From contig DYYG01000009.1 of NCBI GenBank assembly GCA_020741775.1, positions 1 through 44,799 of the forward strand: 44,799 nucleotides of DNA, written 5' to 3'. The notes beneath the pieces were generated by a model, which saw only the letters and a program-made list of their open reading frames with translations, did no database searches and was not told the DNA's origin. This document shows positions 28,606-36,828 of this stretch, in pieces; position 1 is the stretch's first letter, and every line of letters starts with the position of its first letter. The stretch is from Methylorubrum populi. GTDB taxonomy: Bacteria > Pseudomonadota > Alphaproteobacteria > Rhizobiales > Beijerinckiaceae. A program made the translations under genes and the position numbers.

Positions 28606-29088
28606 ATGCTCAAGCTCATCGTGCCTGCCGCGGCCCTCCTGACCGCATCGGCCCTGCCCGCCCTGGCGCTGGACGTGACGAAGACCGCGACGATCCCCGC
28701 CTCGCCCGAAGCCGTGTGGAAGACCATCGGCAGCTTCTGCGACATCCAGAACTGGCACCCGGCCGTCGAGAAATGCGTGCTGACCGAGGGCGGCAAGCCG
28801 CAGCGCACCCTCAGCCTCAAGGGCGGCGGCACCCTCGTCGAGGAGCAGAAGGCCCGCGACGAGGGCGGGATGAGCTACACCTACACGATCCTCGACGGCC
28901 CGCTTCCGGTTGCCAACTACGTCTCGACGCTGACGGTGACCAAGGAGGGCAGCGGCGCCCAGGCCGGCTCCAAGGTGACGTGGCGCGGCAGCTTCGAGGC
29001 CAAGGGGGCGCCCGACGCCAAGGCGCAGGAGGTGATCGGCGGCATCTACGAGGCCGGCCTGAAGGGCATTGCCGAGAAGACGCGGTAA
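28606..29088 (+). CDS. Periplasmic SRPBCC-family (MxaD-like) protein
   Basis: A 160-residue protein starting MLKLIVPAAALLTASALPAL, a clear signal peptide with cleavage after about residue 21-22 (PALA before LDVTKT). GAGGAAA lies about 7 nt before the ATG. The mature protein is a START/SRPBCC-fold polyketide-cyclase-like domain: IPASPEAVWKTIGSFCDIQNWHPAVEKC, GGGTLVEEQKARDEGGMSYTYTILDGPLPVANYVSTL and VTWRGSFEAKG. The arrangement resembles MxaD of methylotrophs, a periplasmic protein that aids electron flow from methanol dehydrogenase to cytochrome. No mxa genes are next to it, so it is a stand-alone homologue of uncertain role. Two cysteines (in SFCDI and EKCVL) could pair. Confidence 0.8.
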   Translation: MLKLIVPAAALLTASALPALALDVTKTATIPASPEAVWKTIGSFCDIQNWHPAVEKCVLTEGGKPQRTLSLKGGGTLVEEQKARDEGGMSYTYTILDGPLPVANYVSTLTVTKEGSGAQAGSKVTWRGSFEAKGAPDAKAQEVIGGIYEAGLKGIAEKTR

Positions 29089-29120
29089 CGGGAGCCGGGC
29101 GTTCGAGGGGCGGCCGGTGC

Positions 29121-29552
29121 CTATCTCGCCAGCCGCTCCCATGCCGTCCGGGCGAGGGCCGGGGACAGGGGCTTCCGCGCGAAGTCGATTCCGCACGGCA
29201 GTTCGCCGGGAGCGGGGGCGGGGCCGGCCGAGAGCGCGATGACGGGCAGGTCCGGCCAGCGCCGGACCAGGGCGCGGGCCAGGGCGAAGCGGCCCTCGGC
29301 GTCGGGCAGGTCGGCATCGGCGATCACGAGGCGGATCGCGGCGCGACGCCCGATCTGCCGCTCGACCTGGCGGATCGCCGTCGGCAGGTTCCAGGCCTCC
29401 AGCACCTCGAAGCCCATCTCCGCCAGCAGGTCCGCCGCCTCGATGCGCAGCGCCGTCTCGCCCTCGGCGACCAGGGCCAGGAGCGGCCTGTCGGCTGTCC
29501 CGTCGGTATCCGCATCGCGGCGCGGGTCGCGGGGAGGAACGGGCTGATCCAT
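29121..29552 (-). CDS. Degenerate response-regulator receiver protein
   Basis: A 143-residue single-domain protein starting MDQPVPPRDPRRDADTDG, with GAGGA about 5 nt before the ATG. After a ~25-residue polar tail comes a receiver-like fold: LLALVAEGETALRIEAADLLAEMGFEVLEAWN, then IRLVIADADLPDAEG with the putative phospho-acceptor Asp, VIALSAG with the Ser switch residue, and FARKPLSP with the Lys. The usual acidic pair (DD or ED) after strand 1 is AEGE, so magnesium binding may be altered. No output domain is present. It follows the HWE kinase gene by 64 nt in the same direction, so the two are probably co-transcribed and may be partners. Confidence 0.78.
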   Translation of the reverse strand: MDQPVPPRDPRRDADTDGTADRPLLALVAEGETALRIEAADLLAEMGFEVLEAWNLPTAIRQVERQIGRRAAIRLVIADADLPDAEGRFALARALVRRWPDLPVIALSAGPAPAPGELPCGIDFARKPLSPALARTAWERLAR

Positions 29553-29616
29553 CGGGGTCCTCGGGCGGGTTCCTCCCATCAAGCGGCGAGACGGCGGTTC
29601 GTCCCCGCCGGATCGT

Positions 29617-32406
29617 TCACTCTTTTTCGAGCAACCCGGAGAGCGGCGCCCTGATGCGGCAGGTCACGCCCTCGGGGGCGTAGGTGGTGCAGGTCTCGCC
29701 GCCGACCGCGCCGGAGAACCCGCGCTCGATCAGGCGCGAGCCGAATCCCTTCCGCGAGGGGGGCACCACCGGCGGACCGCCGCTTTCAGACCAAGTCAGG
29801 GTCACGACCGGGCCCGCCCCCCGAAAGCTCCCCTCCGCGTCTTCCGGCGCGACCGTCCAGTCGATCCCGACCCGCCCGCCCGGCACCGAGAAGGCACCGT
29901 ACTTGGCAGCGTTGGTGGCGAGTTCGTGGATCATCAGCGCCAGCGACAGCGCGGCCTTCGGCCCCACCTCGAGGGACGGCCCCTGCAGGCGGATGCGGCC
30001 GGCCTCGCCATCGTCGTGGATCGCGAGGGCCCCCGCGATCACCGCCTCCAGCCCGGCGCCCTCGCCTTCACCGGAGAGCAGGATGTCGTGCGCCTTGCCC
30101 AGTGCCACGAGCCGGGCCACCAGGGCCTCCTTGACCGCGGCGATGTCGGTGACGTTGCGCAGGGTCTGCGAGGCGATGGCCTGGGCCATGGTCAGGGTGT
30201 TCTTGAGGCGGTGGCTCAGCTCGCGGTTGAGGAAGCGCTGCTGCTCCTCCGCCTGGATCCGGGCGCGGGTGGCCGAGACCCGCCCGGCCACCTCGCGGAC
30301 GAAGTCGATCTCGCCCGCCCCCCAGATCCGGGGTTCGGCGGCATGGACGGAGACGAAGCCGACCAGCTCGCCCCGCCGCCGCAGCGGCACCTTGATCAGG
30401 GCGCGGATGGCGGCCTCCGCGTAGGCGGCGGCGTCCGGGGCGAGGCGGGGATCGGCGGCGATGTCGGCCACCGCGAGGATCTCGCCGCGGCGCAATCGCG
30501 CGGCCGTGGCCGGAAACGCGGTGAGGGAGGCGAGCCCGGTGAGGCGCGAGCCGGCCTCCGGCGCGCCGGGCCCGTCCTCCGGGCGGCCCGCGCCGGCATC
30601 GACCGCCGCGTAGCCCGCACGGGACAGGCCGAGGGTCGGCGTGAGGATGCCGGCGGCGATGTCGGACAGCTCCCCGACGGCGGCGGCGTCGCGCAGGCGG
30701 TCGCCGAGCGCGATCAGCGCCGCCTGCCGCGCCTCGACCGCCTTCTCCTCGGTGATGTCCTCGATCATCGCCGTGGTCTGGATCGCCTCGCCCCGCACCT
30801 GCGAGACGAGGTTGACCCGGCCCCAGATCAGGCGTCCGTCCTTGCGGCGATAGCGCTTCTCCAGGGTTTCGCGCACGATCTCGCCGGCGGCGAGCCGGCG
30901 ATGCAGCCGGTCGCGCTCCTCCGCATCTTCCTCCGGCGTCCATTTGGCGATGGAATGCCCGACGATGTCGGCTTCCTCCGCCCCCCAGATCGCGCAGAGC
31001 TTCGGATTGGCCTCGAGCGCGATCAGGCTGCGCGGATCGATCTGCACGATGCCGACATTGGCGCCCTCGACCACTGCCCGGAGCTGGGCGGAGACGCGGT
31101 TGCGCTCGGTCAGGTCCAGCATGGCGCCGATCATGCGCGAGGGGGTGCCGTCGGCCCCGCGCACCAGGGAGCCGCGGTCGAGCACATCGGCATAGGAACC
31201 GTCGGCGCGCCGGAAGCGGTATTCGTGGCGCCAATCCTGCTCGGCTCTGCCGATGACCCGGCGGATATCCGCCTCGACCCGAGCCCGGTCGTCGGGGTGG
31301 ATACGGTCGAGCCACCAACCGCCGGTCGGCTCGACCGCCTCCGGCGCCCAGCCATAGGCGGCGAAGAGGGCCTCGTTCCACAGCACGTGGTCGGCCACGA
31401 GATCCCAGTCCCAGATCGCGTCGGTGGTGGCGCGGGCGGCGAGGCGGTAGCGCTCCTCGGTGGCGGCGACGGCGGCCTGCGCCGCGCGCTCGGCGGTGAC
31501 GTCGCGCACCGTGCCGACGAGGCGCAGCGGCCGGCGGGCCTCGACGACGAGGGTGCCGCGGGCCGCGACCCAGGCGCACACCGCGCCGTCCTCCGTCAGC
31601 GTCCGGTAGGTGCAGTCGAACAGGCCCGGCCCCGCCGGGTCGAGGGCCGCCTGCACGGCGGCATCGGTGCGGGCCCGGTCCTCGGGGTGGAGGCGGGCGA
31701 GGAAGGTTTCCGCGTAACTCACGGCCTCGCCCGGCCCGACGCCAAACAGGGCGCGGGTCCGCCCGTCCCAGGTGAGGGTGCCCGTCACGAGGTCGTAATC
31801 AAAGATGCCCGCACCGGCCGCCTCGACGGCGAGCCGCAGGCGCAACTCGCTGTCGGCCAGGGCCGCGGCCTCGACCTTTCGCTCGGCGATGCCCCGGCGC
31901 AGTTCGAGCTGAGTCATCACCGTACGCGCCAGCGCCCGGAGGCTCGCCACCTGCGCGTCGCTCAATCCCTCCGGCCGGGGCACGGTGTCGAGCACGCACA
32001 GGGCGCCGAATGCCACGCCCTCTGGGGTCACCAGGGGCGCCCCGGCATAGAAGCGTTTTCCCGGCGCGCCCGTGACCAGCGGATTGGCGCGGGTGCGCGG
32101 ATCGGCGGCGAGATCGGGGATGACGAGGACATCGCGCCCGGTCACCGTATGCCGGCAGATCGAGCGGTCGAGGCCGGTCTCGCCGGGCGCGAAGCCGAGC
32201 CGCGCCTTGAACCATTGCCGGTCGCCGTCCAGCAGGCTGACGAGGGCGGTCGGCGCGGCACAGAGCTGCGCGGCCAGGGCGACCGCATCGTCGAAGGCGC
32301 TCTCCGGGGGCGTGTCGAGGATGGCGTAGCGGGTGAGGGCGGCCAGCCGCCCGGCCTCGTCATCGGCCCGATCGGGTGCCGCGGGATCGTCGGGCGGTCG
32401 GCTCAT
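29617..32406 (-). CDS. HWE-family hybrid sensor kinase: GAF-PAS-PAS-PAS-GAF-HWE
   Basis: A 929-residue soluble kinase starting MSRPPDDPAAPDRADDEAGR. Domains in order: GAF (~20-175, TPPESAFDDAVALAAQLC, RQWFKARLGF, CRHTV); three PAS domains with PAC motifs (~190-570, with FDYDLVTGTLTWD, WDWDLVADHVLWNE and QIDPRSLIALEANP); a second GAF (~580-725); then the HWE histidine-kinase core. NRELSHRLKNTLTMAQAIASQTLR carries the phospho-accepting His, MIHELATNAAKYGAFS is the N box, and TWSESGGPPV and GFGSRLIERG complete the HWE ATPase. PAS sensing of light, redox or small ligands is possible. I see no clear LOV cysteine motif. A GTG at 32421 could add five residues. It sits upstream of the single-receiver gene and downstream of the Crp/Fnr regulator. 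Confidence 0.93.
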   Translation of the reverse strand: MSRPPDDPAAPDRADDEAGRLAALTRYAILDTPPESAFDDAVALAAQLCAAPTALVSLLDGDRQWFKARLGFAPGETGLDRSICRHTVTGRDVLVIPDLAADPRTRANPLVTGAPGKRFYAGAPLVTPEGVAFGALCVLDTVPRPEGLSDAQVASLRALARTVMTQLELRRGIAERKVEAAALADSELRLRLAVEAAGAGIFDYDLVTGTLTWDGRTRALFGVGPGEAVSYAETFLARLHPEDRARTDAAVQAALDPAGPGLFDCTYRTLTEDGAVCAWVAARGTLVVEARRPLRLVGTVRDVTAERAAQAAVAATEERYRLAARATTDAIWDWDLVADHVLWNEALFAAYGWAPEAVEPTGGWWLDRIHPDDRARVEADIRRVIGRAEQDWRHEYRFRRADGSYADVLDRGSLVRGADGTPSRMIGAMLDLTERNRVSAQLRAVVEGANVGIVQIDPRSLIALEANPKLCAIWGAEEADIVGHSIAKWTPEEDAEERDRLHRRLAAGEIVRETLEKRYRRKDGRLIWGRVNLVSQVRGEAIQTTAMIEDITEEKAVEARQAALIALGDRLRDAAAVGELSDIAAGILTPTLGLSRAGYAAVDAGAGRPEDGPGAPEAGSRLTGLASLTAFPATAARLRRGEILAVADIAADPRLAPDAAAYAEAAIRALIKVPLRRRGELVGFVSVHAAEPRIWGAGEIDFVREVAGRVSATRARIQAEEQQRFLNRELSHRLKNTLTMAQAIASQTLRNVTDIAAVKEALVARLVALGKAHDILLSGEGEGAGLEAVIAGALAIHDDGEAGRIRLQGPSLEVGPKAALSLALMIHELATNAAKYGAFSVPGGRVGIDWTVAPEDAEGSFRGAGPVVTLTWSESGGPPVVPPSRKGFGSRLIERGFSGAVGGETCTTYAPEGVTCRIRAPLSGLLEKE

Positions 32407-32737
32407 GAACCGGCCCGGCACGCCGAAGGTGCGCGGCGGCCCTCACCACAGGCCGCCCGCGGTGGCTCGTCGTCCGAAGGGCCGCGATGGTGCATCGGTG
32501 ACGTGTCCTGCACAAGACGCCTGCCGGAATCGCCGTGCTGACCGGGAAACAACGCGAGATCGCCGATCGATCTCGAGAGAATGCCTAGAATGGTCTGGCC
32601 CGGAGGGAAAGCCGGCCTCACCGCCGGCCCGGCTCCGGTGAAGGGGGATGCCCGTCGTCCGCCAGGCCGGATCGCAGCCGGGGCCGGCCTCCCTGCCGCC
32701 CGGGGGCGCGCCCCGGCCCCCTCCTTTCGGACCGAGG
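32407..32737. promoter_or_regulatory. 331-bp region upstream of the kinase, with a 21-bp operator-like palindrome
   Basis: No gene is supported here. CGAGATCG (32555-32562) and CGATCTCG (32568-32575) are a perfect inverted repeat with a 5-bp spacer, about 150 bp before the kinase start. It is a candidate binding site, perhaps for the neighbouring Crp/Fnr protein, although it does not look like a TTGAT...ATCAA box. TCACCG...CGGTGA near 32618-32642 could help end the crp-type transcript. Confidence 0.4.
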
Positions 32738-33499
32738 TCAGTCGGGCGGATGGAGGGCGATGAGCCGCCCGCTCGGGCTGTAGACCGCGCCGAGCACGGT
32801 CTCGTAATGGCGCTTCACGCTGGCATGGCACTCGCAGGCGACCTCCTCGATCACCGTCCGGTTGAGGATCGTGATGCGCCCGCGGCCGACCTCGATCAGG
32901 CCCTGCTGTTGGAGCATCCGCAGGATGCGGGTCAGGTAGGTGCGCTGCACGCCGAGCATCGCCGCCAAAGCCTCCTGGGTGATCGGCAGCACGTCGCTGT
33001 CGAGCCGGTCCTGGAGGGTCAGGAGCCAACGCAGGCAGCGCTCCTCGATCGGATGCAGGGCGTTGCAGGCCACCGATTGCAGCACCTGCGCGAGCAGGCA
33101 GTCGGAGTAGCGGGTGAACAGGTTGCGCAGGGATTCCGACCGGCGCTTGGCTTCCTGAAGCCGCGCCGAATCCATCCGCAAGGCCGGGCCGGCGATCTGG
33201 ATCACCGCATGGGTCGAGGCGGGCAGGCCGCCATTGCTGACCACGCCTCCGACCGCTCCCTCGCGCCCGATCGTGGCCGTCTCGGCGCTGCGCCCGTCGA
33301 TCATCGAGATCACCAGGGTGACCACGGTCTGTTCGAGGGGAAAGGTGATGAAATCCACCTCGCTGCCGGCGGAGAACAGCGTCTCCCCGCGCTGGTGCCC
33401 GACCCGCTCCATGTCAGGCAGGAGCAGGCGGCGGTCCTCGGGGCTCAGGCAATTCAGGAGCAGATTGCCTTCGCAGCAGCGCTCAAGGGCCGAAGGCAT
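32738..33499 (-). CDS. Crp/Fnr-family transcriptional regulator
   Basis: A 253-residue protein starting MPSALERCCEGNLLLNCLSP. The N-terminal cyclic-nucleotide-binding fold is recognised from RGETLFSAGSEVDFITFPLEQTVVTL and ATIGREGAVGG. A long dimerisation helix (LQSVACNALHPIEERCLRWLL) leads to a winged helix-turn-helix with ITQEALAAMLGVQRTYLTRILRMLQQQGLIEVGRGRI. The cNMP pocket residues of E. coli CRP are not conserved, and the FNR four-cysteine cluster pattern is absent, so the signal is unknown. Proteins of this kind are abundant in Methylobacterium and relatives. It may control the adjacent kinase or itself. Two palindromes lie on either side (32555-32575 and 33666-33703). Confidence 0.9.
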   Translation of the reverse strand: MPSALERCCEGNLLLNCLSPEDRRLLLPDMERVGHQRGETLFSAGSEVDFITFPLEQTVVTLVISMIDGRSAETATIGREGAVGGVVSNGGLPASTHAVIQIAGPALRMDSARLQEAKRRSESLRNLFTRYSDCLLAQVLQSVACNALHPIEERCLRWLLTLQDRLDSDVLPITQEALAAMLGVQRTYLTRILRMLQQQGLIEVGRGRITILNRTVIEEVACECHASVKRHYETVLGAVYSPSGRLIALHPPD

Positions 33500-33665
33500 G
33501 AGAAAGCTCGAAGTCCCGCGTGTCGTGGGGCAGCCTCCCGAAGCCTCGTCCAGGATCCCGGATCCAGCACGATGCCCTCAGCGTCTGCCTGTGCATCGTC
33601 TTTTCCGGAGCCTTCTGCAAAAAGCCGGAAGCCGCCTTTCAGGACGACGCTTTAGCGCAACCTTC

Positions 33666-33703
33666 GCCGGGCAGTCTGTCTACTTGTAGACAGACTGCCC
33701 GGC
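33666..33703. promoter_or_regulatory. Perfect 18-bp inverted repeat with 2-nt loop
   Basis: GCCGGGCAGTCTGTCTAC (33666-33683) is followed after TT by its exact reverse complement (33686-33703). It lies 65 nt after the lysozyme-like gene's stop and 167 nt upstream of the Crp/Fnr start, in the same direction. As RNA it makes an extremely stable hairpin, but no U-run follows on the leftward strand, so it is either a rho-independent-like terminator of unusual form or a DNA operator. Confidence 0.85.
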
Positions 33704-33767
33704 GGCCACGAAAAATTTCCTGCCTCGGCCACCTGCCCTCGGCGCAACGACGGGCCTCCGCGCGGCT

Positions 33768-34631
33768 CTACTTGCCGGTGCAGAGTCCCTGGCTCTCCAG
33801 CCGGCGATGCTCCCGCGGATCGCAATCGGTGGCGAGGAACGAGGCCCACTCGGTCGGGCTGCCGTAGAAGGCGTTGCGGTCCACGTCACCGCGCACGCCG
33901 GGGACGCGCCCGGTCGAGGTAAACTGCCAGAGCATCCATTTGCGGTTGGAGAAGCGCTGCTCGGGCTCGGCGGCGGTGGAGCGGACCCAATGGGGATAAT
34001 CGGGCAGCTCGTTCTCCAGCACGTCCTTGTGGAAGGTGATGTCGGTGTAGATGATCGGCCGCTTGCCCGTGTAGCGCTCCATCTCGTCGAGCATGTAGCG
34101 GACCATCGCCAGCGCCTGGGGCTTGGGCAGCTTCTTCGGGCACTTGGCCGAATGGCCGTTCCATTCCACGTCGAGCACCGGGGGCAGGGCGGTCGGATCG
34201 TTCGGCACGTTGCGCTTGAACCACGCCATCTGGTCCTCGGCCGAGCGGCACCAGAACACGAAATGGTAGGCGCCCCGCGGCACGCCGGCCCGGCCCGCGC
34301 CGTCCCAGTTCTCGCGGAAGCGCTCGTCGACATGGTCACCGCCCTCCGTCGCCTTGATATAGGCGAACTGGGTACCGGCGCCCTTGACCGAGGCCCAATC
34401 GATCGGCCCCTGCCATTTCGAGATGTCGATGCCCTGGATCGGGTGGCTCTTGGCCCGGGCCACGCCGGGATGGGGCTTGGCGTCTCCCTTGGTCGGATAG
34501 AAATCGCGCTGCGAGGCGCAGGCCGCGAGGCCGGAAAGCAGGAGAGCAGCCAGACCGCGCTTGAACCATCCGCGGGATGCCGGCGAGGGAGCCCGTGCGA
34601 GGCTCGAGGTAATCCCGGTGTCCAGCGACAT
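33768..34631 (-). CDS. GH25 lysozyme-like lipoprotein
   Basis: A 287-residue protein starting MSLDTGITSSLARAPSP. A basic stretch and hydrophobic helix end in LLLSGLAAC, a lipobox with the lipidated Cys near residue 38. The rest is a glycoside hydrolase family 25 (muramidase) domain: GIDISKWQGPIDWASVKGAG, FAYIKATEGGDHVD, GVPRGAYHFVFW, LPPVLDVEWNG with the catalytic Asp/Glu pair, PIIYTD, and WMLWQFTSTGRVPG. The family cleaves the beta-1,4 link between MurNAc and GlcNAc. A lipid-anchored, envelope-facing enzyme could remodel peptidoglycan. The frame is open upstream but overlaps the divergent DUF488 gene there. The 198-bp gap to that gene holds both promoters. Confidence 0.9.
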   Translation of the reverse strand: MSLDTGITSSLARAPSPASRGWFKRGLAALLLSGLAACASQRDFYPTKGDAKPHPGVARAKSHPIQGIDISKWQGPIDWASVKGAGTQFAYIKATEGGDHVDERFRENWDGAGRAGVPRGAYHFVFWCRSAEDQMAWFKRNVPNDPTALPPVLDVEWNGHSAKCPKKLPKPQALAMVRYMLDEMERYTGKRPIIYTDITFHKDVLENELPDYPHWVRSTAAEPEQRFSNRKWMLWQFTSTGRVPGVRGDVDRNAFYGSPTEWASFLATDCDPREHRRLESQGLCTGK

Positions 34632-34829
34632 CGATGGCCCGCCACTTCTCGCGTGCGACTTCAATGGGTATTCGATGCCTGTTGCCCGGTTAACAGAACT
34701 TTGCTGGCATTGCGGCGGATTTCCGGAAGGCGTTGCGCCGCAGGCACATGACGACTCCCGATGCGGCCCGGCAGCCGCGCGGCGCCTCTCCAAGCGATTG
34801 CCGGTTCTGGATTTTTTCTCGAGACAGCG

Positions 34830-35288
34830 ATGCGCAAGACTCTGTTTACCATCGGCTACGAAGGCCTGACGCCGGAGCGCCTGCACGCGGCCCTCCGGGA
34901 AGCCGGCGTGGCCGTGCTCGCCGACGTGCGGGCGGTGGCCAATTCGCGCAAGCGCGGTTTCTCGAAGAACGCCCTGAAGGCGGGCCTCGCGGAGGCCGGC
35001 CTCGGCTACGAGCATTTCCGCTCCCTCGGCACCCCGAAATCCGGCCGCGAGGCGGCCCGCGCCCACGATGCCGGGCTGATGCGCCGGATCTATTGCGAGG
35101 AGGTGCTCGACACCGCCGATGGCGGCCTCGCCCTCGATGCCCTGGCCGAGCTCGCCGGCCGCGCCCCGCTCTGCCTGCTCTGCTTCGAGCGCGACCCGGC
35201 CCGCTGCCACCGCCGGGTGCTCGCCGAGCGTTTGGGACCGCGGGGCTTCGACACCGTCGATCTCTTCGGCGATTCCTTCGAACTTTGA
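34830..35288 (+). CDS. DUF488 family protein
   Basis: A 152-residue protein starting MRKTLFTIGYEGLTPERLHAAL, exactly the DUF488 start (TIGY-G). Further conserved parts are LADVRAVANSRKRGFSKNAL, YEHFRSLGTPKS and LLCFERDPARCHRRVLAERL, which carries the C-x(6)-CH pattern. The function of DUF488 is not established; links to DNA or RNA transactions and oxidative stress have been suggested for homologues. It is full length. It is divergent from the lysozyme-like gene and convergent with the UbiH-family gene, with a hairpin between. Confidence 0.9.
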   Translation: MRKTLFTIGYEGLTPERLHAALREAGVAVLADVRAVANSRKRGFSKNALKAGLAEAGLGYEHFRSLGTPKSGREAARAHDAGLMRRIYCEEVLDTADGGLALDALAELAGRAPLCLLCFERDPARCHRRVLAERLGPRGFDTVDLFGDSFEL

Positions 35289-35289
35289 C

Positions 35290-35312
35290 GGGCGCGCCTC
35301 GTCGGCACGCCC
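35290..35312. terminator. Stem-loop between convergent DUF488 and UbiH-family genes
   Basis: GGGCG-c-GCC (35290-35298) pairs with GGC-a-CGCCC (35304-35312) around TCGTC, one mismatch only. It starts 2 nt after the DUF488 stop and lies in the 42-nt convergent gap, so it could terminate from both sides. Confidence 0.5.
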
Positions 35313-35330
35313 CTGGGTCTCTTCAGCAGA

Positions 35331-36572
35331 TCAGCGCATGAGGGTCGGGGCGCCGAGGCGCGGCTGCACCCCCTCGCGCATCACCGCCCGCCGCAGGGGC
35401 GGGATCGCCGTGAGCGCCATCAGGCCGAGCCCCCGCAGGGCATCGACCGGCAGGAGATCGGTGAGCAGCGAGCGGTTGAGCATGTCGACCGCCGCCCCCC
35501 GCAGGCGCGCATCCATGCCCCGCGTCCGGCCGAAGCCGGCCAGCGAGGCGGGAGCGCCCGGATCCCGGTTCGCCTCCCGGGCGGAAAACACCGCGTCCCG
35601 CAGGGCCGCCGCGTCCCGCAGGCCGAGATTCAGACCCTGCGCCCCGATCGGCGGGAAGACGTGGGCGGCCTCGCCGATCAGGGCGAGGCGCGGGGCCACG
35701 GGGCGCGCCACCGAGAGGCCGCGCATCGGCACGAATCCGCGGGGGCCGTCGATCCGCATGCCGCCCAGCATCGAGCGGGCCTGGCGCTCCACCGCCGCCG
35801 CGAGATCCTGGTCGTCGAGGCCCGAGAGGCGTTTGGCCGCCCGCTCCGCCGTGACCCAGACGAGGCTGGAGCGGTGGCCGCCGGGCAGGGGGACCAGGGT
35901 GAAGGGGCCGTTGCGGGTGTGAAACTCGGTGGAGATGTCCCGGTGGGGCCGCTCATGGGCGAGCAGCGTGGTGAGCGCCGCCTGCGGGTAGGACCATGTG
36001 CGGGTCTGCAGGCCCGCCGCCGTCCGCAGCGGCGAGCGCCCGCCATCGGCACCGACGACGAGCTGCGCCTCCAGGCTGCGCCCGTCCTCCAGATCCAGCA
36101 GGGCGGTCTCGCTCCCGTGGCGCAGGCCGGCCGAATCCGCCTCGAACAGGGTCAGCCCCGGCGTGGTGCGGGCCTGGGCGCGCAGGGTCGTGACCAGGCG
36201 GGTGTTCTCGACGTTCCAGCCGAAGGCCTCGAGGCCGATCTCCGCCGCCGAGAAACGGGCCGGCGGCGGCCGGAACAGGCTGCCGGTATCGTCGATGATC
36301 TGAAGCTCGGCCAGCGGCGCGGCGTGCGGCGCGATCTCGGGCCAGGCACCGAGCACCGTGAGGAAGCGGACCGAGCCGTCGAGCAAAGCCACGGTGCGCC
36401 CATCCGCCGGAGGCCCGTGCCGCCCGACCAGGGCGGTCGCCACCCCGTCGCGGGCGAGCGCCAGGGCGGCGGCGAGCCCGGCCGCGCCGGCGCCCACCAC
36501 CGCCACCTCGAAGCGGGCAGGCGGGCCGGCGGGGGCGGGGCGGGAGGGGGACGTCTGCACCGGGACCGTCAC
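35331..36572 (-). CDS. UbiH/COQ6-family FAD-dependent hydroxylase
   Basis: A 413-residue flavoprotein. The GTG at 36572 is chosen because AAGGAG lies 9 nt upstream; the ATG at 36614 has only a badly spaced site. It has the FAD-binding GAGAAGLAAALALARDG near residue 25, a DG motif (LVVGADGGRSPLR), and LIGEAAHVFPPIGAQGLNLGLRDAAAL near the C-terminus. The last normally reads GDAAH in this family; here the Asp is Glu. UbiH/UbiF/COQ6-type enzymes hydroxylate the ubiquinone ring. The family length and the QGLNLGLRD stretch favour this over a catabolic hydroxylase, but the exact ring position cannot be read. It appears monocistronic. Confidence 0.82.
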   Translation of the reverse strand: MTVPVQTSPSRPAPAGPPARFEVAVVGAGAAGLAAALALARDGVATALVGRHGPPADGRTVALLDGSVRFLTVLGAWPEIAPHAAPLAELQIIDDTGSLFRPPPARFSAAEIGLEAFGWNVENTRLVTTLRAQARTTPGLTLFEADSAGLRHGSETALLDLEDGRSLEAQLVVGADGGRSPLRTAAGLQTRTWSYPQAALTTLLAHERPHRDISTEFHTRNGPFTLVPLPGGHRSSLVWVTAERAAKRLSGLDDQDLAAAVERQARSMLGGMRIDGPRGFVPMRGLSVARPVAPRLALIGEAAHVFPPIGAQGLNLGLRDAAALRDAVFSAREANRDPGAPASLAGFGRTRGMDARLRGAAVDMLNRSLLTDLLPVDALRGLGLMALTAIPPLRRAVMREGVQPRLGAPTLMR

Positions 36573-36828
36573 GACGAGAGGCTCCTTCGGGCGGCCATGC
36601 CGGCGCGACCCCATCGCTCCTACAGAGGCTCCGCCCGCGCGCGGTCAAGGGCAAGCGAGGGGGACAGGGTCGGGCGTATGTCCGGATACGCCCAGATCGG
36701 GTCGGCAAGATCAGGCCGGAATGAAACCAAATCCAGCCTCCGGCATTGCCAACCCATGTTCAGAAGGCTGCGCGGTCTCGTCGCGGCCCCGGGATCACAG
36801 CGGCTGCCGACGTCTGAGGGGGCGTTCC

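Noticed and set aside
25171..29196. Extension of the efflux adaptor frame to 1744 codons
   Set aside because: It runs antisense through the entire RND gene. The GTG at 25170 with a good ribosome binding site is the natural start.
25197..29654. 1485-codon plus-strand frame across the RND gene
   Set aside because: It is out of frame with the RND pump, whose motifs are all in the other plus-strand frame.
29926..32541. Long plus-strand frame opposite the HWE kinase
   Set aside because: Antisense shadow; the kinase has all expected motifs.
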